Part shown: positions 15,905 to 22,886 of the stretch, piece after piece
Layout of the letters: each line of letters begins with the position of its first letter
How positions within the stretch are numbered: the first letter of the stretch is position 1
Assembly: GCA_023386885.1 (NCBI GenBank)
Contig: JAEWIX010000061.1
Span: 1 to 22,886, forward strand
Direction: 5' to 3'
Length of the DNA stretch: 22,886 bases
DNA from: Pseudomonadota bacterium
Lineage (GTDB): Bacteria > Pseudomonadota > Alphaproteobacteria > Rhizobiales > Xanthobacteraceae
The notes under the pieces: model-generated
The model's database searches: none
What the model saw: the letters and a program-made list of their open reading frames with translations, nothing else
Told to the model about the DNA's origin: nothing
Program-made: the position numbers and the translations under genes

Positions 15905-16105
15905 ATGGCTAAAGGCACTGTGAAGTGGTTCAACCCGACCAAGGGCTACGGATTCATCCAGCCCAGCACTGGCGGGAAGGACGTGTTTGTTCATATTTCG
16001 GCGGTTGAGAAGGCGGGCCTATCGACGCTCAATGAAGGACAGACGGTCGAATACGAAGAAGTGGCAAATCGCGGCAAGACCTCGGCGGAGAATCTGAAGG
16101 TCTGA
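15905..16105 (+). CDS. cspA: CspA-family cold-shock protein
   Basis: Single cold-shock domain of 66 residues, an RNA chaperone binding single-stranded nucleic acid. Both RNA-binding motifs are visible: KGYGFIQ (RNP1, 14-20) and DVFVHIS (RNP2, 26-32), and MAKGTVKWFNPTKGYGFI is the standard start. The ribosome site GGAG lies eight bases before the ATG. It stands alone, with a long upstream leader and a strong terminator 35 bases after the stop, so it is a short monocistronic transcript. Several paralogues are usual in these genomes, so the symbol denotes family rather than a specific orthologue. Confidence 0.96.
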   Translation: MAKGTVKWFNPTKGYGFIQPSTGGKDVFVHISAVEKAGLSTLNEGQTVEYEEVANRGKTSAENLKV

Positions 16106-16140
16106 TTGCTGCGTGTCTCTTTGCGCTTAGCGCATCATGA

Positions 16141-16176
16141 AGGTCTGGTTCAATCGCCATTGAGCCAGACCTTTTT
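16141..16176 (+). terminator. Rho-independent terminator of the cold-shock gene
   Basis: The stem AGGTCTGG / CCAGACCT is extended inward by a G-T pair and TCAA / TTGA around a 6-nt loop, and is followed by TTTT. This is the clearest intrinsic terminator in the window, 35 bases after the stop codon. Confidence 0.9.
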
Positions 16177-16204
16177 CGTATCGATCATGTTTCGTATCGA
16201 TCAT
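16174..16204. repeat. Tandem 15-bp direct repeat
   Basis: TTTCGTATCGATCAT occurs at 16174-16188 and again at 16190-16204, one base apart. It begins in the U tract of the terminator. It looks like a local duplication; no function is evident. Confidence 0.8.
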
Positions 16205-16205
16205 A

Positions 16206-16226
16206 CGTCTCGAACATTGCGAGACG
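16206..16226 (-). terminator. Hairpin between converging genes
   Basis: A perfect 7-bp stem CGTCTCG / CGAGACG with a 7-nt loop lies 24 bases beyond the stop of the minus-strand gene ending at 16250. No U tract follows on that strand, so it is a possible end signal only. Confidence 0.35.
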
Positions 16227-16249
16227 ATCGACGACAAACCAATGTGCGA

Positions 16250-16930
16250 TCAATCTTGTTTGACCCAGGCGGCAACCGGCATCACGTCCGGCTTTTGACC
16301 GTACCCGCGCGGCCACAGATCGACCACCCATTCGCTGCGTGTCGCGCGCTCGACCAGCACGGCGGTGTTATGCGGGGTCTGCAACGCCACCACGTTGCCG
16401 CGATAATGCGGATCGCCGACGGTGTGGAACTTCAACAGATTCCAGCTCTGCAGGATCAGCAGAAGGCTGGTGGTGTTGCGGGTCGTGTCCCAGCAATCGA
16501 AATTATGCGCGTCGTTGCGCGCACGAAAATCAGCACGCGCGACACGTTTGTCGGTTCCGAGAAGAGGACCGAGGCGGCGATCGAACCAGACCACCGCCTT
16601 CTGTACCGCGGCCCGTTCCGCAACTGCCGACGATCGCCCGCCGGCCATGATATGCGTCAACGCCCGACGATCGCCGGCCGAGAAACTAAGCGTCTCACGG
16701 CGGCGACACACAAAGCCGTAGCATACGGTCATGCTGTTGGCAGACGGCGGGAAGATCGACACGGAACTGTAGAGTTGAGCAACCGGCGCGCTGAGCGACG
16801 CCGCGTACGATGGCGCGCTATGACAGATGACTATTGCCGCAACCCATACGCCGAGCAATGCCACCCGCACCGCCTTGTGCACAGCAACAGCGGAATGTCG
16901 CGACCTCCTCTGATCCGTTACATACGTCAT
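16250..16930 (-). CDS. Exported protein of unknown family, possible transglutaminase-like triad
   Basis: I do not recognise the family by name. The 226-residue product starts at ATG 16930, which has AAGGA seven bases upstream; the frame opens farther upstream but those residues look non-coding. A signal peptide is clear: basic start, hydrophobic core VRVALLGVWVAAIVIC (21-36) and a likely cleavage after APSYA (43). The mature part has Cys146 in NFDCWDTTRN, His187 in TPHNTAVLVE and Asp204 in WVVDLWP. That order and spacing, with the His strand and the Asp strand next to each other, is the arrangement of transglutaminase-like cysteine peptidases. C70 and C75 could form a disulfide. The enzyme assignment is inference. 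It converges on the cold-shock gene and diverges from a CoA-transferase. Confidence 0.75.
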   Translation of the reverse strand: MTYVTDQRRSRHSAVAVHKAVRVALLGVWVAAIVICHSAPSYAASLSAPVAQLYSSVSIFPPSANSMTVCYGFVCRRRETLSFSAGDRRALTHIMAGGRSSAVAERAAVQKAVVWFDRRLGPLLGTDKRVARADFRARNDAHNFDCWDTTRNTTSLLLILQSWNLLKFHTVGDPHYRGNVVALQTPHNTAVLVERATRSEWVVDLWPRGYGQKPDVMPVAAWVKQD

Positions 16931-17229
16931 CACCAAATCCTTGGGCCCCTTGGCCCCAGCCGACTCCACAACGCTAACGAACGGCTTCAAATATGCCAAT
17001 ACGATCCCTGTCGATGCGCGCATCTTCGATCCGGAGCGTGGCGCGGCTGCAATAGCCGGCCTTATATACGCCCGACCGTCCCACAATTTCCGGGACGCGA
17101 ACAATGCCGTCGCCTCATCAGAACGGTTGCACGGGCGGCACAACGCGGATCAAATGCCACCTCGAATCCGCCGCGATGAGCGGAGCCGCCGGACCCGATC
17201 CGGCATGAAAACGACGGTGCAGTGCGACC
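16931..17229. other. Divergent intergenic region
   Basis: About 300 bases between the start of the exported protein gene and the second CoA-transferase gene. It must carry both promoters. Minus-strand AAGGA near 16938 is the ribosome site of the exported protein. I see no clear promoter boxes, palindrome or small gene; open frames across it have no protein-like features. Confidence 0.4.
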
Positions 17230-18435
<1,206 letters not shown>

Positions 18436-18474
18436 AGCTGATCGAGCAAATCGGAGGCTCTTTGAACGCACCTA

Positions 18475-18627
18475 TCAACGCATCCAGAGCCAACCCAACA
18501 GGATTATGACGACGGCGGCAATCACCGCCCAGGCGCTGAGGCGAATGTTGCTCCCGACCTGTCGTGCGTCTTCATTTTGCGCGATCTGACGGTCGCGTTG
18601 CTTTGAGTCCCGCTCGACGTCGTTCAT
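18475..18627 (-). CDS. Small single-pass membrane protein
   Basis: A 50-residue protein: a charged N-terminus (MNDVERDSKQRDRQIAQNED) and one hydrophobic helix (SAWAVIAAVVIILLGWLWM, about 31-49). The ATG at 18627 has GGGAG nine bases upstream. Its first 56 bases overlap the 3' end of the CxxCH protein gene in another frame, so it is probably translated from the same transcript. N-terminus in, C-terminus out or near the periplasm would follow from the charges. No family is recognised. Confidence 0.65.
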   Translation of the reverse strand: MNDVERDSKQRDRQIAQNEDARQVGSNIRLSAWAVIAAVVIILLGWLWMR

Positions 18628-20224
18628 CGTCGTGTTCTCCCGCAGACGAACCAACGAAGCACATGCCCATGCGTTCCGAGTGGTTCGCACCGCCGATCAC
18701 CTGACACGACAGCCCCTTCGCGCAGGTCCATGACTGGAAGCTGCGATCCGCTGCACCACGCACACGCGCATCGTAGCAATGCGCACCCCAGCCGTCGTAG
18801 TACTCGGTCCCAAGAAGCGTCGCATCGCCGCGCAATTGCGGCCGGCTGGAAAAGCCGCGCGAAAAGTCCGGCGCGCGTCCGTCACGGAAGGCTTTCAGAA
18901 TATCGCGCCGGCGCGGCTGATCGCCAATGAAGTGCGGCGAAGCTGGTACATTCGCAGCGGTGGTTGACGCGGGTGACATCCAATCAGCGCCGGGAAAATG
19001 AAAACCGCCGATGCCTCGGGTTTGATGGCAGCCCGCGCAGGTGATGTCGTTCAATCGCCGCTCGAATCCGGCGACCGAGCGAATGTTCTCGAACGTAACA
19101 CTGTTGTTCGCTGCCTTCTTCAGCGCGGCGACGACGTCGCGGATGCTAAAAGCCGCCTGCTTATCGGCGCTCGACGATTGCACCAGCCCGAATTCCGGTT
19201 GCAGGTTCGATTTGACGAAACCCACCGGCGTCGATGCGATCACCGAGCGCGCGAGAAATTTCTCCGGTACGAGAAGCGTACCCCTGTCAAACGCGTTCAG
19301 ATGTTCGGGCTGGGACAGCCACGCCGCGAATTCAGCTTTGAGGTTGGCATCCGCGAGAATGCGGTCTCGGTCGATCTGGTTTTCAAGCGGTGCCTCATTG
19401 AATTTTCGAGCCGCCTGATCGTACCGGAAAACCTTCATCAGATAGTCGGTTCTGAACGCGCGCGATTCCGACTTCGGCTGATGCCCAACCTGTAAATTCA
19501 ACTCGATCCGGATCAGTTGCGATGGTTGAAGCAATGCAAGCGGCCCACCCTCTTCGGTTAAACGGCGGACGAGCGTGGCTCCTGTCAGCGCATCGTCCCG
19601 CATCTCCAGCCATCGCCGCGCGATGTCGGCGCAAGCGGCAGTGCGCGACGGAGCAGCATCGACTGGATTTTTTGCGGCCAGCACGACGTTCAACGTCATC
19701 GGAAGGCGAGCCGGTTCGTCCACGCGCGGTTCGGTTCGCACCAGCCGGTAGATCAGCCGTATTTCTCCGCAGGTCTCGGGCGAAACGAAGGCGCGATCCA
19801 TCCGATTGACGATTCCTGCAAGTGCGAAGCGCGTTCGCGCCGAATAGAGCAGATCACGATCGAACAATTGCAGACGAGCTCGATCATCGACGTCGCGCGA
19901 TTGGCGCACGACATTTGTGCGATGACGCGACGCATAGGCTTCGATATCGCGCTCGATCGCCCGCCGCACCGGTAGCATGGCCGGGAGCGCAAAAAGCTCG
20001 TCGTTCAGTAAACTCACGTTCGCCGGTCCATCGGCCTGAAGCATCCGGCGCAAGCCGAAACCGGTGGCGGCCTGTGGCAGGTCCAGTTCACGTAACGCAG
20101 CCGCATCGGTGATGGCGGTACCGCCGGTCAATGCATCACCGCTAGCGGATTGGAAAGCGCCGCTCAACAAAAGAGCGACGAAAGCCCATCTGACGCAATA
20201 CAAGATGTTTGGCGGCGACTTCAT
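18572..20224 (-). CDS. Exported protein with a single c-type haem motif
   Basis: Protein of 550 residues with a signal peptide (hydrophobic WAFVALLLSGAF, 13-24, likely cleavage after SASG/A near 29-31). One haem c attachment motif, CAGCH (396-400), is followed by QTRGIGGFHFPG. The remainder, about 360 residues before it, is not a cytochrome fold I know; it includes YRLVRTEPR and LPMTLNVVLA segments suggesting a large beta-rich domain. Four cysteines near the C-terminus (483, 501, 507, 522) could make disulfides. The start has GGAAGG nine bases upstream. It is followed by the overlapping small membrane protein and preceded, 98 bases upstream, by a coiled-coil membrane protein. A periplasmic redox or surface role is inferred; the exact function is unknown. 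Confidence 0.8.
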   Translation of the reverse strand: MKSPPNILYCVRWAFVALLLSGAFQSASGDALTGGTAITDAAALRELDLPQAATGFGLRRMLQADGPANVSLLNDELFALPAMLPVRRAIERDIEAYASRHRTNVVRQSRDVDDRARLQLFDRDLLYSARTRFALAGIVNRMDRAFVSPETCGEIRLIYRLVRTEPRVDEPARLPMTLNVVLAAKNPVDAAPSRTAACADIARRWLEMRDDALTGATLVRRLTEEGGPLALLQPSQLIRIELNLQVGHQPKSESRAFRTDYLMKVFRYDQAARKFNEAPLENQIDRDRILADANLKAEFAAWLSQPEHLNAFDRGTLLVPEKFLARSVIASTPVGFVKSNLQPEFGLVQSSSADKQAAFSIRDVVAALKKAANNSVTFENIRSVAGFERRLNDITCAGCHQTRGIGGFHFPGADWMSPASTTAANVPASPHFIGDQPRRRDILKAFRDGRAPDFSRGFSSRPQLRGDATLLGTEYYDGWGAHCYDARVRGAADRSFQSWTCAKGLSCQVIGGANHSERMGMCFVGSSAGEHDDERRRAGLKATRPSDRAK

Positions 20225-20262
20225 CGCCCAGCGCCTTCCATGACCGTGTTGGAAGGCAGTCT

Positions 20263-20294
20263 AGAACCTTTCAGGTTCTGACAACATCAGAACC
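20263..20294. promoter_or_regulatory. Two mutually exclusive hairpins between minus-strand genes
   Basis: AGAACCT / AGGTTCT (20263-20279, 3-nt loop) and GGTTCTGA / TCAGAACC (20274-20294, 5-nt loop) share the middle arm. They lie between the stop of the coiled-coil protein gene and the start of the haem protein gene. They may be an end signal with readthrough or a processing site. No U tract is present. Confidence 0.4.
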
Positions 20295-20322
20295 GGCGCT
20301 CTACGAATACGATTGACGCATA

Positions 20323-21267
20323 TCAACGCGCGACGATCAGGCCCTTGCTGGTCACCACTACCCAACGCCCATCCTGCTTGCGAATGGCATCGACGCGGCC
20401 GAGGCCCGGCAGCGGATCGCCGGCATACACTTCGTAAAGACCTTCCCGCCCCTCGATCAACGCACCGCCGTTGGCGATGTCACGAATGCGCCAGCCCGAT
20501 ACGGTCGGCAACCGATGCGTTTCGGCAGTCCTATTCGGCGCGGCGACCGGTGTTGGAATCGACGCCGTCGTCTCCTTCACGGTCTCTTTGGCAGCGGCCG
20601 GCGTTGCGGCCGCCACGCGGAGTTTCTCGACCGTCTCGCTGAGCTTGGCGAGTTTGGCGGCAGGCTCAGCCTGTGCCTTCTCGACCTTCTCGACCCGGTC
20701 TGTGATCTTTGCCAATTGCGAGGCGTCGGCCTTGGCGGAACGCTCGGCGCTCGCTTTCAATGCGGCGACCTCGGCGTTGAGCTTGCCGATCGTCTCGTTG
20801 AGCGCCTGCACCTGTTGCTCGGCAGCCGAATTCGCCTTGTCGCCGGATCGATTTCCAAGCGCGGTGGATGCCAGCGATCCGCCAATCACGCCAGCTACCG
20901 CTGCCAACGCAAACACCGCAGCCAATGCGGCAAGGCGGCGCTTGCCGAACAGGCCGGACTTCGTCGCCCCCTGCGCCGCGGCGGCTTCCTCACCGGCCGC
21001 ATTCCAGTGGCCGTCGCGCGCGGGGGGCAGCACCATGATATGGCTGCCAGTCGTCTTCGCGGCCGGCTGCTCGGCAGCGGCGGGCTTGTCCTCACCCTTG
21101 GCCGCGCTCTTGGCTTGCCCGTCGAGCGCTACCGACTTGTCCTGTCCCGTGGCTGCGTCCGACGCTGCCGCGGCGGGCTCGGCAGGTTTGGCGTTGCCGG
21201 ACTCGGAATTGGCGGTAGCGTCATTGATGGTGGGCTCAATGCGATCGTCTCGATTCTGATCGGCCAT
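20323..21267 (-). CDS. Inner-membrane coiled-coil protein of unknown function
   Basis: Product of 314 residues from ATG 21267; a GTG at 21279 would add four. Order of parts: a disordered Ala/Lys/Asp-rich cytoplasmic N-terminus (1-105), one membrane helix (about 111-134), a coiled coil rich in Ala, Lys and Glu (about 145-215), a flexible Ala/Pro/Thr linker (215-250), and a small conserved-looking beta domain (255-314, GWRIRDIANGGALIEGREG, then YEVYAGDPLPGLG and RWVVVTSKGLI). The final domain recalls PilP-like or periplasmic adaptor modules; that is a weak inference. It probably spans from cytoplasm to periplasm as a scaffold or partner of a cell-envelope machine. It lies upstream of the haem protein gene on the same strand. 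Confidence 0.8.
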   Translation of the reverse strand: MADQNRDDRIEPTINDATANSESGNAKPAEPAAAASDAATGQDKSVALDGQAKSAAKGEDKPAAAEQPAAKTTGSHIMVLPPARDGHWNAAGEEAAAAQGATKSGLFGKRRLAALAAVFALAAVAGVIGGSLASTALGNRSGDKANSAAEQQVQALNETIGKLNAEVAALKASAERSAKADASQLAKITDRVEKVEKAQAEPAAKLAKLSETVEKLRVAAATPAAAKETVKETTASIPTPVAAPNRTAETHRLPTVSGWRIRDIANGGALIEGREGLYEVYAGDPLPGLGRVDAIRKQDGRWVVVTSKGLIVAR

Positions 21268-21632
21268 GTGTTCGCTCACGGGTCTGAAATCCTCGACAGA
21301 TTGACAATTTGGTAACCATGATTGCTTGCCAAATGGTTACGAACGACTGTGCCGTAATTATGGATGGCGTTACCTGACTGTGACCTGAACGCCCGTCCAC
21401 TGAATGCCGCCAAACTCGGAGGCGGTCTAACCCCTTCATACGACGGGATTTCTTTTGATAGCCGTTTCCCCTCCGCGTGGAACGCGATAACATCCGCCTC
21501 GGAAAGCGGCACGAATGACCAAACGCAACTGCCATTGCGCTTGATCACGAGGCAGCCGAGCCAATCCGCAAGCCGAAGTTACAAGTCACGGCATCGGTCC
21601 ACGCATCGCGTGCCGGGCCGTCAGGGGGAAAC
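21268..21632. other. Divergent intergenic region with a palindrome
   Basis: About 365 bases between the coiled-coil protein gene and the GST gene. A perfect inverted repeat GTAACCAT (21312-21319) / ATGGTTAC (21333-21340) with a 13-base spacer lies 45 bases upstream of the start at 21267, a good place for an operator. A minus-strand frame opens at GTG 21548 and runs to 21276, but shows no family features. A strong AGGGGGA precedes the GST start. Confidence 0.4.
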
Positions 21633-22244
21633 ATGAAACTCTACGATTCCATCGGACCCAATCCACGCCTCGTGCGCATGTTCATCGCCGAAAAGGGTTT
21701 GAACATTCCGACCCAGACCGTCGATCTGCGCGGTGGCGAGAACCGTCAGTCGGCGCATCTGGCGCGCAACCCGCACGGCCAGATGCCAACGCTCGAACTC
21801 GACACTGGCGGCTATCTCGCCGAGGTCACCGTGATCTGCGAGTACCTCGAAGAGAAGCATCCGGCGCCGGCAATGATCGGCACCACGGCCGAGGAGCGCG
21901 CCGAATGCCGGATGTGGACACGGCGTATCGATCTCAACATCTGCGAACCGCTGACCAACGGTTTTCGATTCAGCGAAGGGCTGAAGCTATTCCAGAACCG
22001 CATCGTCTGCGTGCCGGAAGCAGCCCCCGGCTTGAAGAAGATCGCCGCCGACCGTCTCCGTTGGCTTGACGGCCAGATGCAAGGCAAAGAATACGTCTGC
22101 GGCTCGCGCTTCACGCTCGCGGACATGATGCTGTATTGCTGGCTCGACTTCGGCGCGCAGGTCGCCCAGCCTTTGGACGAGGCCAACACCAATATCGCCG
22201 CGTGGTTCAAGCGCGTGGCCGAGCGGCCTTCGACCAAGGCGTAA
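21633..22244 (+). CDS. Glutathione S-transferase family protein
   Basis: Cytoplasmic GST of 203 residues with an N-terminal thioredoxin-like half (1-78: MKLYDSIGPNPRLVRMFIAEKG, then NPHGQMPTLEL with the cis-Pro, and YLAEVTVICEYLEE as the gamma-glutamyl-binding strand-helix) and an all-helical C-terminal half (85-203) with LADMMLYCWLDFG. Ser6 or Asn10 could supply the activating residue; no N-terminal Cys is present, so a lyase-type or transferase-type chemistry is more likely than a thiol transferase. AGGGGGA lies six bases before the ATG. It converges with the TPM genes across a strong hairpin. The substrate is unknown; stress or xenobiotic conjugation is the default role. Confidence 0.93.
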   Translation: MKLYDSIGPNPRLVRMFIAEKGLNIPTQTVDLRGGENRQSAHLARNPHGQMPTLELDTGGYLAEVTVICEYLEEKHPAPAMIGTTAEERAECRMWTRRIDLNICEPLTNGFRFSEGLKLFQNRIVCVPEAAPGLKKIAADRLRWLDGQMQGKEYVCGSRFTLADMMLYCWLDFGAQVAQPLDEANTNIAAWFKRVAERPSTKA

Positions 22245-22257
22245 CGCTATCACGATA

Positions 22258-22290
22258 CGATCTTGCGCGAATCTATGTCGCGCAAGATCG
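22258..22290. terminator. Bidirectional hairpin between GST and TPM genes
   Basis: A perfect 13-bp stem CGATCTTGCGCGA / TCGCGCAAGATCG with a 7-nt loop sits between two converging genes, 14 bases after one stop and 13 after the other. The symmetry and position fit a shared transcript end, despite the absence of U tracts. Confidence 0.7.
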
Positions 22291-22302
22291 CGCAGCGGAC
22301 AA

Positions 22303-22800
22303 CTACAGCACCAGCGGCGTATCCGGCAGTTCGTTGCGACCGTCGCGGCTTTTCGGGAAATGTGTCACGAGATGCTGCGTCACCGCCTGAATGCCGGCGA
22401 TGACGCCCTGCTCGAAATGGCCTTTGCCGAATTCGGCCTCCATCGCTGAGCAAATCTGTTGCCAGGCGGCATGGCCGACCGCAGCATTGATGCCGCGATC
22501 CGCGACGATCTCGACATTGCGATCCGCCAGCAAAACGTAGATCAACACACCGCTGTTGTGCGCGGTATCCCAAACGCGCAGGCGCGAAAACAAATCCAGC
22601 GCCCGCTCACGAGGTGATTGGTCGCGAAACAGCGGACGGCCATCCAGCGCGCCCTCGACGACAAATCGAATCTGCCCGGCGTGTGTTGCCTCGCTCGCCT
22701 TGATGGCCAGTTCGATCGCATCCAGGGACGCTTTCGGAAACGCCCGATTGACCCGCGAGCGATTAGCGAGAAGATGTTTGCCGATCCGTGCGATGCCCAT
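22303..22800 (-). CDS. TPM-domain protein
   Basis: Product of 165 residues made mainly of a TPM domain (YgcG/Psb32 fold). Seen: an N-terminal helix, AIELAIKASEATHAGQIRFVVEGAL, RALDLFSRLRVWDTAHNSGVLIYVLLADRNVEIVADRGINAAVG (strand-helix core), and WQQICSAMEAEFGKGHFEQGVIAGIQAV, the characteristic tail helix. I start at ATG 22800, which has GGGGAG nine bases upstream; ATG 22809 has no room for a ribosome site. It has no signal peptide or membrane helix, unlike its upstream partner. Such short TPM proteins usually follow a longer TPM protein with a glycine-rich tail, and often LemA; both are expected just beyond the window edge (inference). Function in bacteria is poorly known. Confidence 0.88.
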   Translation of the reverse strand: MGIARIGKHLLANRSRVNRAFPKASLDAIELAIKASEATHAGQIRFVVEGALDGRPLFRDQSPRERALDLFSRLRVWDTAHNSGVLIYVLLADRNVEIVADRGINAAVGHAAWQQICSAMEAEFGKGHFEQGVIAGIQAVTQHLVTHFPKSRDGRNELPDTPLVL

Positions 22801-22802
22801 CG

Positions 22803-22886
22803 TCACCATCTCCCCGATGCGCCGCCGCCACCGAAACTGCCGCCCCCACCGCTGAAGCCGCCACCGCTCGATCCGCCGGACCAGCC
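22803..22886 (-). CDS. C-terminal end of a TPM-domain protein with Gly/Ser-rich tail (partial)
   Basis: Read on the minus strand from the window edge, one frame encodes a Gly/Ser/Phe-rich tail (GWSGGSSGGGFSGGGGSF and on to GGGGASGRW) and stops at 22803-22805. This tail is the hallmark C-terminus of secreted YgcG-like TPM proteins. Its stop lies two bases before the ATG of the second TPM gene, so they form one operon with tight coupling. Only 27 codons are in the window, so the rest of the gene, including any signal peptide and transmembrane helix, is not seen. Confidence 0.8.
   Translation of the reverse strand, partial: GWSGGSSGGGFSGGGGSFGGGGASGRW

Noticed and set aside
16174..16204. CRISPR or attachment-site interpretation of the 15-bp direct repeat
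   Set aside because: Only two units separated by one base, with no spacers, integrase or tRNA nearby.
16931..17143. N-terminal extension of the exported protein frame
   Set aside because: The extension has no protein-like composition, while ATG 16930 has a good ribosome site and begins a proper signal peptide.
16106..17179. Long plus-strand frame opposite the exported protein
   Set aside because: Antisense shadow that includes the terminator and the direct repeat.
21276..21548. Minus-strand frame of 90 codons (GTG start) ending on the GTG start of the coiled-coil gene
   Set aside because: The GTGA overlap is suggestive, but there is no ribosome site, no recognisable domain, mixed third-position GC, and it spans the likely promoter palindrome. 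Left undecided and not listed as a gene.

Overview
The window is GC-rich, densely coding DNA with the character of an alphaproteobacterium of the Bradyrhizobium / Rhodopseudomonas / Afipia group (Nitrobacteraceae). The evidence is the protein content (cytoplasmic BisC-type molybdoenzyme, YcjX/YcjF pair, redox-type adenylate cyclase) and two intergenic palindromic repeats at 5122-5165 and 7580-7669 that I recognise from memory as typical of these genomes. The assignment is by recognition only. I saw no tRNA, rRNA, CRISPR array, insertion sequence, prophage or origin, and it reads as ordinary chromosomal backbone.

Layout. (1) 32-3179: a tight + strand operon of acyl-CoA dehydrogenase, family III CoA-transferase and a two-hot-dog hydratase, closed by a hairpin; together they look like activation, oxidation and hydration of a short branched or dicarboxylic acid. 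(2) 3328-4983: a benzoylformate decarboxylase-like ThDP enzyme on its own transcript. (3) 5234-7561: a BisC/DMSO-reductase-family molybdoenzyme without Tat signal, preceded by a repeat and a leader of mutually exclusive hairpins, one of which can cover its ribosome binding site. (4) 7722-9282 (-): a PAQR/hemolysin III membrane protein followed by an SDR dehydrogenase. (5) 9461-12005 (+): ycjX-ycjF-like pair, overlapping tail to tail a GT39 membrane glycosyltransferase (11992-13575, -). (6) 13810-15564 (+): a class III nucleotide cyclase fused to a membrane domain with in-membrane histidines and a [2Fe-2S] ferredoxin domain, a likely redox sensor making a cyclic nucleotide. (7) 15905-16105: a cold-shock protein with a long leader and a strong terminator. 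(8) 16250-16930 (-): an exported protein of unknown family with a plausible Cys-His-Asp transglutaminase-like triad. (9) 17230-18435: a second family III CoA-transferase. (10) 18475-21267 (-): an inner-membrane coiled-coil protein, an exported protein with one CxxCH haem site, and an overlapping 50-residue membrane protein. (11) 21633-22244: a glutathione S-transferase. (12) 22303-22886 (-): two TPM-domain proteins, the second seen only as its glycine-rich C-terminal tail at the window edge.

The strongest candidates for new biology are the redox cyclase, whose usual adenine-selecting lysine is replaced by glutamine, the BisC leader, and the exported Cys-His-Asp protein. No phage-defence or other large unnamed system is visible.
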